Shown here piece after piece: positions 8,764 through 19,763 of a stretch of DNA of 41,489 nt (position 1 is its first letter; the number at the start of each line of letters is the position of its first letter). The stretch spans positions 1-41,489 of the forward strand of contig JAUCBJ010003300.1 in assembly GCA_032718475.1 (NCBI GenBank). Direction: 5' to 3'. Origin of the DNA: Nemertoderma westbladi (Eukaryota; Xenacoelomorpha; Nemertodermatida; Nemertodermatidae). The notes beneath the pieces were generated by a model, which ran no database searches, was not told the origin of the DNA, and saw only the letters and a list, made by a program, of their open reading frames with translations. The position numbers and the translations under genes were made by a program.

Positions 8764-11448
8764 ATGTTCGCAGGGACAATGAGGGAGATGCAGGATGAAG
8801 GAGCAGAGGAGCAGCTTAAGAGGCTGTTGAAGCAGGACTTCGAAGGACTAAAGGAGGCCGGGGTTGGAACCTCGGTAGAAGATAAACAAGCTATAGAGAG
8901 CGTAAAGGAGTCGATGAAGTGCGAAGGGGGACGGTACACCATAGGAATGGTGTGGAAAAAACCAAAGATACCGTTACCGGATAACAAAGGGATAGTACTC
9001 ACGAGGCTTCGCAAACTGAAACAGACACTCAGTCAGAGCCCCGAGAAGGGCGAGTACGTTGAGAAGGGATGGGCCGTGGAGTTACCGGTCGACGAGCCAA
9101 ACACGGACAGAACCTACTATCTGCCACTGCACGTGGCTTTAGATCCAAAGAAGGGTAAACTGCGGATGGTGGTCGACGCGTCGGCCAAAACAAATGGCAA
9201 AAGCCTGAATGACTATCTGCTAGAGGGCCCCAACATCTACAACTCGGGGATAGAGGTCCTGTTGAGGTTCAGAAATGGGAGGCACGCCTTTACGTGCGAC
9301 ATTGAAGGCATGTTCAACCAAGTCCGTGTGACGGAACAGGACAGCGACAGTCAGCACTTCCTATGGTACAATGGCGACGAAGAACCGTCTGAGATACCGA
9401 TATACAAAATGGTGGTGCAAAACATGGAGGCCAAGTCGTCCTCATTTATAACAACTATGGCTGTGAGAGATATGGTAGAGGGCAAGGAAGGAGAGTATAG
9501 TGCGAAGGCGATCGACATGATTCGACGCGGTTTCTATGTAGATGACGGAATGGGATCTGGAAACAAGGTTGAAGAAATACTGGAGATAGGGCGCGAGGTT
9601 CACGACATCCTAAAAGGATCCGGGTTCAACCGCACTAAGTTCCAGTCCAGCTCCGAGGAATTCATGAAAGCCATAGAAGACAAGCGACCAGAGTCGACCA
9701 TGGACAACCCCACAACAGCAAAGGGACAGGATATGGCGAACAAGAGAGTTCTGTCTCAGCAAAAGGCGCTAGGGATCGTGTGGAACCGGGAGACGGACGA
9801 ATTGGAGTATCAACTGAGCCAAGAGGGTGCAGAGATCCACACTAAGCGGGGCTATGTATCATACATAGCAAGAATATACAATCCCCTAGGCCTAGCATCC
9901 CCATTGTTAGTCACGGGGAAGCAAATACTAAAGAAAGTATACAAGTTAAAGGATGAGTGGGATACGGAGGTCCCGGAAGAAATAAGTAGACAGTGGAGTA
10001 AGGGGACGGGAAGTCTAGAGGAGATGGGGACGTACAGCATGCCACGCGTGCATTTCCCGTACGGAGACATGACAGACCTGGATCTACACATGTTTTCCAA
10101 TGCATCCTTGGAAGCATATGGAGCGGCACTTTATTTGGTACAGCGAAAGGGGGCTCATAAGCCCAGACTTGCATTTAGTAAAGCGAAGTTGACGCCACCA
10201 GATTCAGCGTCAGTGCCGAAACTCGAGCTGACAGCTGCGAGGTTAGGAGTAAGGGCCACAGCTTACTTGATGGACACTATTCCCAACATAGTGGAGACAC
10301 ACTACTGGGCGGACTCCATGTTAGTGCTAGGGTGTCTACATAACGAGAAGACGAGATACCCTATATTCGTCATGAATAGGGTAGACGAGATAAGGGCGAC
10401 GACTGACCTAGAAAGGTGGCATTATTGTCCTACCGACGACAATCCAGCAGATCTGTTATCAAGGGGCATTGCACGCCACACTTTCTCAAAGAAGGAAGAG
10501 TTGTGGCAGCACGGGCCACACTTCCAGAGCGATAGGTTGGCCTGGCGACCAATGAGGAAGGTGGACCCAGGCTCAGAGAAAGTAGTAGCAGAAGAGGAGG
10601 GGGAGGTTTCAGAAGGGGAAGAGATATACAGCCAGTTGGTGAGGGAGATCAAGGAAGTGCCACCGAAATCAGAAGAACCATGCGATAATCCGACGGACAG
10701 GTTGCTCAGTTACAGCTCCAGCTGGTATAAGACTAAGAAGTTGGTAGCGTATTGGAGGGCCTACGGGGATTTCCTTAGGGGAATTGGCAAGGATGCCAAA
10801 AGGAAACTGACCATCGACCTGGAAGGAGTGGCTAAAGCCATAATACAATACAAGCAAAGAAAGGAGTACGCCGACGAAGTGGACAGAGTCAGCAAGCAAC
10901 AACACCTTCATCGAGACAGCAAACTCAACACATTGTCCCCGCAGTTGAACGAAGATGGGATTCTGGTGATGAATTCCAGGGTGGTGAACAACAACAGCTT
11001 AGTTATCCTACCGAAACCCATAATAATCCCCAATAAATCACCAATAGTCCATCAGATCATATGGGACTCGCACAAATCGATACTACACGGAGGCACGAAT
11101 CAGACCCTCACGGAGATACGAAGGATGTTCTGGATCACCCAACTTAGGAAGAAGGTGAAAGCAGTAGTGGGGCAGTGCCAGACCTTACGACAGACGAGAA
11201 AGGAGAGGGCCGTACAGGAGATGGCGCCATTACAGGCCAACAGAGTGAGACATCACGACCTGCCATTCACGCACTGCGGCGTGGACATGTTTGGGCCGAT
11301 TAAGATAAAGGTGATGCGGCACACGGAGAAACACTACGGCATTATCTTCGTCTGCAACAACACAAGAGCGGTGGGAATAGAACTTGCGAAAGACGCTACG
11401 GCATCCGCATTTATTAATGCCTTAGAAAGATTTGTAAGCAGCAAATAG
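8764..11448 (+). pseudogene. element A Pol: RT, RNase H, integrase N-terminus
   Basis: Open for 894 codons. RT: catalytic Asp at residue 179 (FTCDIEGMF) and FYVDDGM with Y258-V-D-D261. RNase H: HMFSNAS has Asn at 446 where the first catalytic Asp is expected; Glu 488 (KLELTAARL), Asp 517 (YWADSMLVL) and Asp 563 (NPADLLSRG) are present. The H2C2 zinc finger keeps its His residues but reads CQTLRQ, so the second Cys of the last pair is missing. Integrase Asp 841 lies in CGVDMFGP. The frame stops at TAG 11446. The start ATG at 8764 is simply the first in frame; the true Pol would be fused to the protease. Most of the RT is well kept, so decay is moderate. Confidence 0.9.
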
Positions 11449-11670
11449 GGAACACTCAAGGTGATATATTCAGATAACGGGACCAACTTCGTGGGAGCGG
11501 TGAACGAGTTGGCCGAGGCCTTCGACATCCTAGAGGGAGAAGATCTCAGGGTGGCCATGAGAAAACAGAACGCCGTACGCGCCACATACGTTAGGGTGTG
11601 TAGAGAGACTTGTCGGAAGTTCCAAGCGAAAGAACAAGATAGGAGGAAGGCCATTACTGAACGAAACTAG
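11449..11670 (+). pseudogene. element A integrase core, truncated
   Basis: This is the same phase as the pol frame after the TAG at 11446. VIYSDNGTNFVGA carries the second integrase Asp (codon 11473-11475) and is followed by NELAEAF. The text then departs from the family: the APHxGGxWE motif with the catalytic Glu and the C-terminal DUF5641 region are absent, and the frame ends at TAG 11668. The departure point, near 11560, is probably an old deletion or recombination boundary. Confidence 0.75.
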
Positions 11671-12218
11671 TAACATCTTGTATAACGGCACTCACTTGAA
11701 TTGAGCATTTGTAAGGCCCCACCAATTGGGTGAGTGCGGGAAAGTTTGTGATGGCGGAGAGGTTAGTAGAGAAGAGAAAGGTGGAGAGAGAGTGAAACGG
11801 GCGAGACCGGGAGTGACGAGTCAAATCACCTCCTAGTGAGGGGGTTAAGACGCATCATGTAGACGAGCATATAATATAATATATATAATATATAATTATA
11901 ATAATTAATCATTATATATATAACTCGTATATATATTATATAATATATACCGTAGTCAAGTACAACCTTTTTCCAATTAGCTACTGGGACTGGGGCGGGG
12001 ACTAATTGACTAGAACGGCAGGACGAGACTTAGACGGATCCCACTAACATGATGCGCAGATGTGCGGGACCCAATAAGTGTATGGAGAATGAAAACGAAA
12101 ATGGGGAATCGGGGGAAGTATGGAGAGGAGGTGTTGACACGTCAGGAAGTAGAATAAGTGCAATTCAAGTGTGGGGAGTGAGCAGAGAGAGAAGAAGAGT
12201 CCCAAGGGACTGGAGAGA

Positions 12219-12320
12219 GAATAAGGGACAAGGAGGTCCGTGAGAGTGAGAGTAAGGGACAACGAGGTCTGTGAGAGAGAGAGTAAGGGACAGAGAGGTC
12301 CGAGAGTAAGGTTAGAGTGA
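12219..12320. repeat. about 30-bp minisatellite, three units
   Basis: Three imperfect copies of a unit with AAGGGACAAGGAGGTCCGTG and a GAGAGAGAG tail. The last copy is shortened. Confidence 0.7.
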
Positions 12321-12532
12321 GGTTGTAAAAATTGTATGGAGAGAGAGAGCACAGTTGTCTCAAACAGAGACACCAGATACCTTGGTGCAACATAGCTCGC
12401 GATTGCACCAAGGAGGGGTAGCAACAACACACCCAGGGGGGGCAGTCTGGAAAGCCGACCCCGAGAAAAGAACTCCACCCCACACCCGATATTAGATTGG
12501 GTTCCAGCGGAATTGAAGCGCACTTAAGGTTG

Positions 12533-12561
12533 ATGCTATCTTCTCACCGGGAAGATAGCAT
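12533..12561. repeat. 11-bp perfect hairpin next to a purine tract
   Basis: ATGCTATCTTC (12533-12543) and GAAGATAGCAT (12551-12561) pair perfectly around TCACCGG. The next base begins the G7AG purine tract at 12562. Confidence 0.8.
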
Positions 12562-13150
12562 GGGGGGGAGTGTAAGCGGATTCAATTCCATTGCACTATC
12601 CACCTTAGAATGGGACCAGTGGCATTTTTCCAATATAGTTGGGGATACGAGATTACCAATATTAATCTCGCCTCATAACCAACTTTGGGGGGGGGGGGGG
12701 CGACACAAGCCCTAAAGCCACAGAAAGAGGTGAGAGGTCAAACCACCTCGGAAGGAGAACAGCTAGTAGAGGCTAGCAGCAGGGGGAAACACTCACATGG
12801 AGTGCCAAAGTGACAATTAGTGTATTAGCCAATAGCGGGGAGGGAAGCACGTGATTAGAGATATGAAAGCATCCACTGGGTACAGTGGGCCAAGTACAGT
12901 AAGAGGTGAAACCAATATCTGTGTGTATCAATCATATATTATTCTGCATTACTGATTTACCGGTCAGTTCATTAGTTACACAGTTGCAGACCGGTCATAG
13001 TTTATGACCGTCACCGCCACTAACATCACCAATTAATCTGTGCATTTCTGCTGTTATATTATTCTGTTGTTATCGTGATACCCATTACATACTGATTGTG
13101 CTATTATCGTTCGGAGTATTAATATTGAGAAGCAGAAACTCTATTATTTT
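12562..13150 (+). repeat. candidate polypurine tract and 3' LTR of element A
   Basis: GGGGGGGAG at 12562-12570 is directly followed by TGTAAGCGG, the layout of a polypurine tract plus LTR start. The following about 580 bases carry a GC-palindromic stem at 12636-12686, a 14-G run (12687-12700) and a pyrimidine-rich end. No second copy is seen upstream of 4133, and the right end is not defined, so 13150 is only a guess. It could equally be unrelated sequence. Confidence 0.25.
12636..12686. repeat. extended inverted repeat
   Basis: CGAGATTA and TAATCTCG (12648-12670) pair perfectly around seven bases. The stem extends outward through partly paired bases to AGTTGG and CCAACT. Confidence 0.65.
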
Positions 13151-13441
13151 CCCCGACGGCCTTCGGCCAAAAACGACTTAGTGCAACTGTCTAGCAGAAC
13201 GGTGATGCGTACAAATCTAACCCAGTTGGGATCTTACGATCCCGTCACATGCAGTTTCCAGATTTCTTATGAAACTCTATGTGTGACAGAAAAACCAGTT
13301 CGTTCAGTTCAAAATTGTACAAACAGTGCTCCATCTTGACCAGCCATTGGTAGATAATCATATGCCTGGTCTCCTATATATACTATTACGATTGGCATGC
13401 TGCATCGCAGCTGCATTATATATATATATATTACATATATA

Positions 13442-13652
13442 TTAAGAATACTGTGCCGGCTTGTCAACAAAATTGCGCTGCCATAACTCCCTTTCACCCA
13501 TGACATTTGCTAGATCATCCGCATCTTCAATGCCAGTATCCTTTAAGATGCGTCTCAAGAAAGTCATCGGCTGTCCACCATGCGTATTCACTCCATGAGG
13601 CTGCCAAAGCACAAGATTATGCACTGGCTGGTCCTCACGACGAAAGCAATGT
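13442..13652 (-). pseudogene. 3' end of a LINE ORF2 (C-terminal tail)
   Basis: Read on the minus strand, the sequence gives HCFRREDQPVHNLVLWQPHG, then GVNTHGGQPMTFLRRILKDT, and DDLANVMGERELWQRNFVDK ending at TAA. A G-H-C-x-R start, LVLWxPxHG, a G(R)P-T-F block, DTG and M-x-R-x-x-W are the usual C-terminal tail of a widespread group of LINE ORF2 proteins. The RT domain itself is not present to the right in any clear frame, so this is a fragment. It lies opposite to all the LTR elements here. A relation to the plus-strand LINE endonuclease piece at 2433 is possible but untested. The C-terminal Cys/His finger of some LINEs is not visible. Confidence 0.6.
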
Positions 13653-14792
13653 CATGCAAAGCATAGGCGGCTTTGTTCTAGTGTCATGCTTGGGGGAACC
13701 AATGAGACACCTGCAATATTATATAGTGTCTGGTTGGAGTTGTGTGCTTTGTGTGCCTCCTATATAGTATACACATGATGCCATATTACTCTCATATTGG
13801 TAGCGGGTAACTCACTTGATTTGAGTGACCTACCACCGGTTTTGGTATGCTTCAGGTGGGGAAACTGATGCTCCATTCATCTAGAAAATCTGAAGAAATG
13901 AATTTTATAAAAGATAATTACTTTTTATAATTGCCAGGAAAATTTCGAATATTAAATTGTGATACTTTTGAACACACAGTATTTTTCCAAATAATTACAA
14001 TTATTGCAAAAACATTCTTAGTTTATATACACCCAACATGTTATCGTGGGAGTTTTAATTTAGTCCACAAAGTTCTTGCCTAGGGCATCATTACCTAACA
14101 TAGCTGAAGAATATTATGACTCATATATAACAAGAATGTATTAAGTACCTTTGCAAAATGTTCACTATTCCTAGAGATAACATTCCTATGTACTCACATT
14201 TTCAATTAGTTCCACCCATATGCATTTATAAGGTCTTGCAAAAAATATCTTGCAATGGACATGTAAGCGAGAAGTCGCTTCTGCTGTGTAGGTCATGTAT
14301 TTAGATACATTACATTTATGTATAGCGGTATTTACCGCACAAATATAGTAGTTGCGGAGCTTCACACCAACAGCTTATTTCCATTAATTACTAGGAGCAT
14401 GTTGTGTTCGATGAACAGTAAGCATAATATGTCAGTGGGCAGTTGATACCGTTCTTTCATCACCATATGTGATTCTTCATTCCGTCAAGGTTGCTGATTG
14501 TATGTACATTGTACAGTTTTCCCCAATAATTACAGCCGTAAACCTTCAAGTTGTGGTATGTAGGGTAGGCAATCTAACTGTAGAAAATTGATCCATCCAT
14601 GCTGCTGGATAACAACAACAAGCACATGATGAGTGTTAGATACAATCGAGAATAATAAGGAATAACGGGATTATTTTATACAAGTGGGCTGTCAGGTCAC
14701 AAAAGGTTGAAAATAAATACCGATGGAATGGCGAAACAGCGGAGGGAACCCTAAGGCAAAATTCTTGGAAGTATTTTATAAGGGCACCACTC
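13653..14792. other. no gene seen
   Basis: A/T-rich DNA with no supported coding region or repeat that I can recognise. Short open frames are at chance length. Confidence 0.45.
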
Positions 14793-14916
14793 TTATATCC
14801 ATGGTTGAATACAACCACTATCTAACCCGATAGTTCACTCCGCGAGGAGAAGCCATATATCCATGGTTTAATACAACCACTATCTAACCCGATAGTTCAC
14901 TCCACGAGGAGAAGCC
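14793..14916. repeat. 62-bp direct tandem duplication
   Basis: Two almost identical 62-bp copies (14793-14854 and 14855-14916) with core CCATGGTT(G/T)AATACAACC and end GAGGAGAAGCC. They differ at only a few bases, so the duplication is fairly recent compared with the surrounding decay. Confidence 0.9.
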
Positions 14917-16334
14917 AAAGGTTCGAATTGAAGGAGGAATATCACTCTTAATGCTGGCAGCATTGCAGCATGCCGATTATAGAAGAACTTAGATAAGGAG
15001 GGCTAAGATTGATTAAACTTAAACTTATTATTACTCACAGCCTTGGTTGACTTGTGCAATAATTATATTATTATTTTTATTATTCATATGCTTTTACAAT
15101 GGGAATCTCAGCCAGAACTAGATAAAATAACGTTCATCAAACCCTACCCTCATCTTCACCCTGGACAATAGTGTTCCTTCACCTGCTGACAATCTTCTGA
15201 GTCGAGAAATAGTTCCTTGGAGGTATCTCATTGGTCCTCCACTGCTTTGCAGGACATAGATTTTGCCCTGACAGCCCATGACTTTCGCGAAAATCATGGG
15301 GATATAGATGTTATGGTTGCGCACTTTTGTCAACAAGCTGGCTTAGCATTCGTAATACACGCTTCATCACAGCAAGCCAATTGTGTACTATATGGTGGTG
15401 GCTCAATTATATTTTATGCTCAACCTCACAACCCTACACCCCCCCTCCTCCCTTAAAATCCTAAATAATAATTGTAACACGTTTGTCAAAGCAACAAATG
15501 TACTACAGTGTGTTTGCCTGTAATAATTTCCACCCAAATGAAATGTGACAGTACGATATTGTTTTATTTACATAATAATGCATCATTCTGACATTTGTCA
15601 TATCAAATAATTCATTGTCATCATTACTAGGCAGGAAATAATCACAGCATAATCATTTTTCCATATAAATTAATTTTACGGTGAAGAATATTTATTATTT
15701 TAACCAAATACTACATTGAACAATCGTTCATTATTATCCTACATTTTTTAAATAATAATATGCTGAAAGCTCGAGTAATATTTAAAATAATAAGGCTATA
15801 AAACATTGAATAACCTCGTTGTATTCACTACAGAACAGCACTATTTACTAAATAAGTACTTAAACTATGGCATGATCTCTGAAAAGCAATAACTTTCCAG
15901 TATGTAGTGTCTAGTATTACGGAAGCCCATAAGGGCCACATTATATTAACTTCAAATCCAGTGGAGTATCAGCAGTATAAAAGAGTGTGCATGAAAACGG
16001 ACTTTTCATTCAAATTTTGTAACCATATATCTAAATCTATCTTTCGCTACCTGCCATAAATCAGGAACACATGACCAATCCCGCAAATTGCTGACATAAT
16101 CTTAGTAACCAGCAATGTCTGAGTTTTGGGTGTTTTTATGAGCACGCAGGTCAGTCTTAATATTATCTGATACCTCCTCGAGTTTTACATGGTTGACTTC
16201 CATCACATTATTCTTTCATCCACGATAATTCGGGTAATTCCAATTAAGGAAGGGTTTGCTTCAAATAGTGTCATACTGAGATATCCGTATGTAATGTGTG
16301 TTCCAGTGCAGGGCATGATCAGAGAGTTGGTGAT
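14917..16334. other. no gene seen
   Basis: A/T-rich intergenic sequence. A GCAGCATGCCGATTA word near 14970 resembles one at 3650. Open frames near 15118-15456 on both strands carry no recognisable domain. Confidence 0.45.
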
Positions 16335-16625
16335 CTAGTAAAGGCGAGAAACATAACCATATGAGTTGTCGGTGAATGTCAACCACGCCTCAATACGTTG
16401 GTTCCTACTAGACTTAACATATCGATGGGCTTTCTCGTGACCTCTAAAATGGCTCAGGGCTGCAGCCATGTCCCTATTCTCAGTTCCATGGTCAGTCTCG
16501 ACATGCCATGGTACACCAAACTTAGAAACAGCACTAAGGTAATGATGGTCACAAATGGATCCTCCTCGCAGGATGCGAGGAGGATCTGTTAGAATACCAA
16601 CTGTTCGAATAAACAGTGCAGACAT
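16335..16625 (-). pseudogene. integrase-core fragment of another transposon
   Basis: The minus-strand frame contains SKFGVPWHVETDHGTENRDM, with Asp in the DHGTEN motif typical of DDE integrase cores, and further on KSSRNQRIEAWLTF, where the NQRIE Glu would be the third catalytic residue. This spacing and the N-x-R-I-E-x-x-W motif fit the integrase-core group often found as single domains in invertebrate genomes. It is not the BEL/Pao type, which has SDNGTNF and GVWER. The first catalytic Asp is missing, as the frame begins too late, so it is a remnant. The start at 16625 is only the first ATG. A 13-bp hairpin lies inside it. Confidence 0.55.
16558..16586. repeat. 13-bp perfect hairpin, 3-nt loop
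   Basis: GATCCTCCTCGCA (16558-16570) pairs with TGCGAGGAGGATC (16574-16586) around GGA. It lies inside the integrase fragment and is probably a later inverted duplication. Confidence 0.9.
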
Positions 16626-16771
16626 CGACGATCAGCGACGGTTCACGAGCATGCCAATAGGGAGTGTAACTCGTAAAAAAACACATTGAACACGAGAGTA
16701 CTGTAGATCAAATAATAAACAGCAGAACGGTATGCTGTAGGCCAGAGGTTGGGGATGCGAGTGAGGCACGA

Positions 16772-18258
16772 GAAATGCAAGCCTCCCCTCTAAACCCAGA
16801 GACAGCAGCTTATGTACCGGTAGGCAGAAATATGTCTGGTAGGCCTATACCGGTACCGGCGGAACAGTAAAATCACCCATTGGGGTTTAATCATAGAGTT
16901 GTGGTAGATAGAAATATTCCTTGTAATGTACCAGCTAGGCCTATTTACGATAACGTTACAGCAGGACAATATTAATAATATAAATATGCAACAAATAAAT
17001 ATTTGTGGAAATGGTACAGAAGTACAGTACTATAATACTAATGTAAATAATTTAGTTGAAAATCATTTACTGATACAAATAAAAAATCCACAATATAATC
17101 CATACAGCACAACATATAATGTTGAACAAAATAATGCATGAAATCCACGCATTTACAATGAAAGCAAATATAAATACAAGTGCAAGGACAGTATACACCG
17201 ATGTATGGGAGGATGGTTTACTACTGATGAGATACCCGGTAAGGAGACAACAAGGGGCAGGCCAGCCATACAATGGGGCAGGGCTATGCAGGCAACTCAT
17301 AAGGCAACATTAATTACAATCCGACTATGAATGTGCAGAATAACAGCATGGAACAGCAGACCTTGGGAATGGTTTCGTTATAGAGGCACTAAAGACCAGT
17401 ATTGAGTAGCCAGCAGTCGAACCATTCAAGATCGATGGTAGTAGGCCAGAGGAGTACATCCAGTTTAGAAGAATGTATTAATGTATAGTAACGAAATTTT
17501 AACGAAGAGACTAACTCAAGCAGAGTGTCTGAAATATTTTCAACTATTTCTGGCGGGACCAGCCTATGATATAGTGCAACAACACCAAAGCATGAAGGGA
17601 GGATTTCTTGCTGCTTGGGATTCATTAGATAGCGAATATGGACATCCAGCAAAAATAATATGGCAGACACTAAAGACAATAACAACAACATCAGTAGCGG
17701 ATAGTCCAACTAATAAAAAAACATTCGCAAATAAAATAAAGAAAGCACTTATTACACTAAAAACACTTGAAACAACATATGAGTTGAACTCATCCCAGAA
17801 CATACTGTACTTATGGTGGTTGAAGCACTACCAAAGTGGATTAGGAATAAGTGGAGAGAAGAAAGAAGCTTTCAAGATACGAGTGAATAAGGGAGCATAA
17901 CCGGGTCTGGAAGAATTATCAAAATTCTTGAGTCACCAAGCAGAAGTAATAATGGACCCGATATATGGGGAGAAAAATCTAACTAAACCCATTAAAACAG
18001 AATATAAACAACGAGTAGAACATAGAACAGGAATTCCAATGCTAAAGCAACAACAATTACTTCCATATGTAAGTATACAGAGAGAAGGGTACAAATCAGC
18101 ATATCAAGGAAGGAACTTCAACAACAACCTTCAACATAGAACGCAGGGAGAGGACCCAAAGAGAAGAAAACTAAACGTTCCATATGATCCTAGAGTAACG
18201 TGTCAAATACATGAACCAAATGGATGGCTATATCACTAGGGAAGAGATGCGTTTAGAC
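16772..18258 (+). pseudogene. element B gag (Pao-type), left part, interrupted by element C
   Basis: Text homologous to element A: PETAAYVPVGR and RPIPVPAEQ at about 16790-16868, a decayed A/T-rich Asn-type stretch to about 17370, and then the DUF1759 core. The core has a TAG near 17407 where A has Leu, an 8-bp duplication (ATGTATTA/ATGTATAG) near 17475, and TAA at 17898 where A has Glu. Open pieces are 17481-17900 and 17928-18239. A CQIH near 18210 starts the Cys/His cluster before the knuckle. The sequence breaks at 18263, where the LTR of C begins, and resumes at 29144. B is older and more decayed than A and lacks pol. Confidence 0.85.
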
Positions 18259-18263
18259 ATCGC
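18259..18263. repeat. target-site duplication, left (ATCGC)
   Basis: ATCGC immediately before TGTCAACC. The same 5 bp follow the right LTR at 29139-29143. Five bases is the usual duplication size for this element type. Confidence 0.95.
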
Positions 18264-18420
18264 TGTCAACCAACGCTCTAACATTTCCTTTAACATTCAC
18301 TTTATATCACTCGATTTACTTTACCTCACTCGCTTTACCCGCCTTTAATCGATTTCTCTCTCTCTCTCCCTGTCTCTCTCTCACTGTCTCTCTCTCACTC
18401 TCTCTCTCTCACTCTGTGTT

Positions 18421-18619
18421 AATTACTTTCACTTTCTTACTAACTCCACACGTGAGTTGATTGTGGTAGTACTTGACCTCACCCTCTCAATTACTTTCAC
18501 TTTCTTACTAACTCCACACGTGAGTTGATTGTGGTAGTACTTGACCTCATCCTCTCAATTACTTTCACTTTCTTACTAACTCCACCCACACGTGAGTTGA
18601 TTGTGCTAGTACTTGACGC
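18421..18619 (+). promoter_or_regulatory. three 68-bp LTR repeats, each with a CACGTG E-box
   Basis: Copies start at 18421, 18489 and 18557, each with AATTACTTTCACTTTCTTAC and then CACGTGAGTTGATTGTG. The third carries a 4-bp insertion. A palindromic E-box in each unit suggests a tandem enhancer; this is inferred. The same block lies in the 3' LTR at about 27747-27945. Confidence 0.65.
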
Positions 18620-18906
18620 CCTGCCCTCTCTTATTTTCGCCTCAGTTATGTATTTATCGTTTTGTCCCAAAATTGTAATACTCACTTCGTCTCCAAATTA
18701 TGTCATTGTTGTCGCTGGTATTTTAATCAAAAGGTTCGCATGTTTGCATACTTGTACACACACATATCGAAAAACTAGGCTTTCATTTCCGTAGATTGAC
18801 CAGTCTATCTATAGCAGAAACTAACAAAATTCCTTGACTTGGTGCGGCACCCTCAATATAATCTGACCATTTAAATCACCAAAATACGTACTACACACCC
18901 ATCCAT

Positions 18907-19170
18907 CTTACTAACATAATCATTCGTACAGTACGTGGACTCGGGTTACAGCGGGATTCCACATTTCATTCATATAATAAACCCCCCAAGTCTTGTCTTA
19001 CTAACATGATCATTTTGTACAGTACGTGGACTCGGGTTGCAGCGAGATTCCACTTATCATTCACTTAACAAGCCCCCCCCCTCAGTCCCACTAACATTAT
19101 CAAGTACTGTAAGTGGCCCCAGGTTAAAGCGGGCTGCCACATGTTCATTCATATAACCACCCCTCTCTCG
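18907..19170 (+). repeat. three 90-bp LTR repeats
   Basis: Units start near 18907, 18997 and 19087, with CTTACTAACAT, GTACAGTACGTGGACTCGGG and a GATTCCAC end. The third is clearly diverged. The block recurs in the 3' LTR at about 28233-28490. Confidence 0.85.
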
Positions 19171-19757
19171 ATATATACTGACATTATATTATATAATTAA
19201 TAATAATAACCCTTCACAACGCCCATCAACCTCAAACAGAATTATTGAATCTCTGCACATTCATTGGTCGAATCTACTAATTTGTTAGCCCTAGTATGCC
19301 CGTCATGTGTTACATCAATGCAAACCTCATGTTTTAGGCCTGACCCCCTCCATTCAGCATCTTGACCTCCTGTTATCACCTCGCGATGTAATAATTTACC
19401 ATTATATACTTCGTTCTGAGCAATTTCGTCTGTCTTGCTATTTTCTCCACCGGTTGTCACAAATTGTTTTTTACCGCTCGCTCGCTCGCTCGCTCGCTCA
19501 CTCCCCATCCGCTCGCTTGCACGCCTTTTCATTCGTCCCATTTCATTTACTTTGATAACACTTTATTTCTGCTGATCTTTGTAACCACATATACTCGAAG
19601 TAAATGTTTCATTCATTTCCCCTCCCCTTATTTTATCAATATTTTTACTGCGTTATCGAAATATATTATGTTATTTATTAGTGCTTTTATTGTCCACATT
19701 TCATTATCATAACTGCCCGTAATTTGTAAATACAAAACGATTGAACGCGAGCGCGTT

Positions 19758-19763
19758 AATAAA
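19758..19763 (+). promoter_or_regulatory. AATAAA poly(A) signal in 5' LTR
   Basis: AATAAA 51 bases before the LTR end. In the 5' copy it would be in the transcribed R/U5 part. The 3' copy at 29082 is the working one. Confidence 0.5.

Larger units (their letters stand above)
4133..11670 (+). mobile_element. element A: decayed Pao-type BEL/Pao retrotransposon, internal region
   Basis: In order on the plus strand: coiled-coil and Asn-rich gag leader, DUF1759-type gag core, CCHC knuckle, DUF1758-type protease, RT with YVDD, RNase H, H2C2 zinc finger and the first half of the integrase core. This order is diagnostic of BEL/Pao elements. At least five in-frame stops (4652, 8088, 8100, 8511, 8721), a further TAG at 11446 and several frameshifts show that it is dead. 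No 5' LTR is recognisable, and the integrase stops before its Glu. Element B near 16.8-30 kb is a close relative, judged by shared gag text. Confidence 0.9.
11671..12561 (+). other. non-coding tail of element A
   Basis: Purine-rich, with no supported gene. It contains an A/T stretch with overlapping inverted repeats (about 11865-11952), three copies of a roughly 30-bp unit with core AGTAAGGGACA (about 12219-12320) and an 11-bp perfect hairpin at 12533-12561. It probably derives from the 3' untranslated part of element A, but only its position supports this. Confidence 0.4.

Noticed and set aside
15118-15456. Possible RNase H-end motif (PADNLLSR) of a BEL element
   Set aside because: The motif is isolated. 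Neither the preceding His/Cys block nor any flanking pol text is present.
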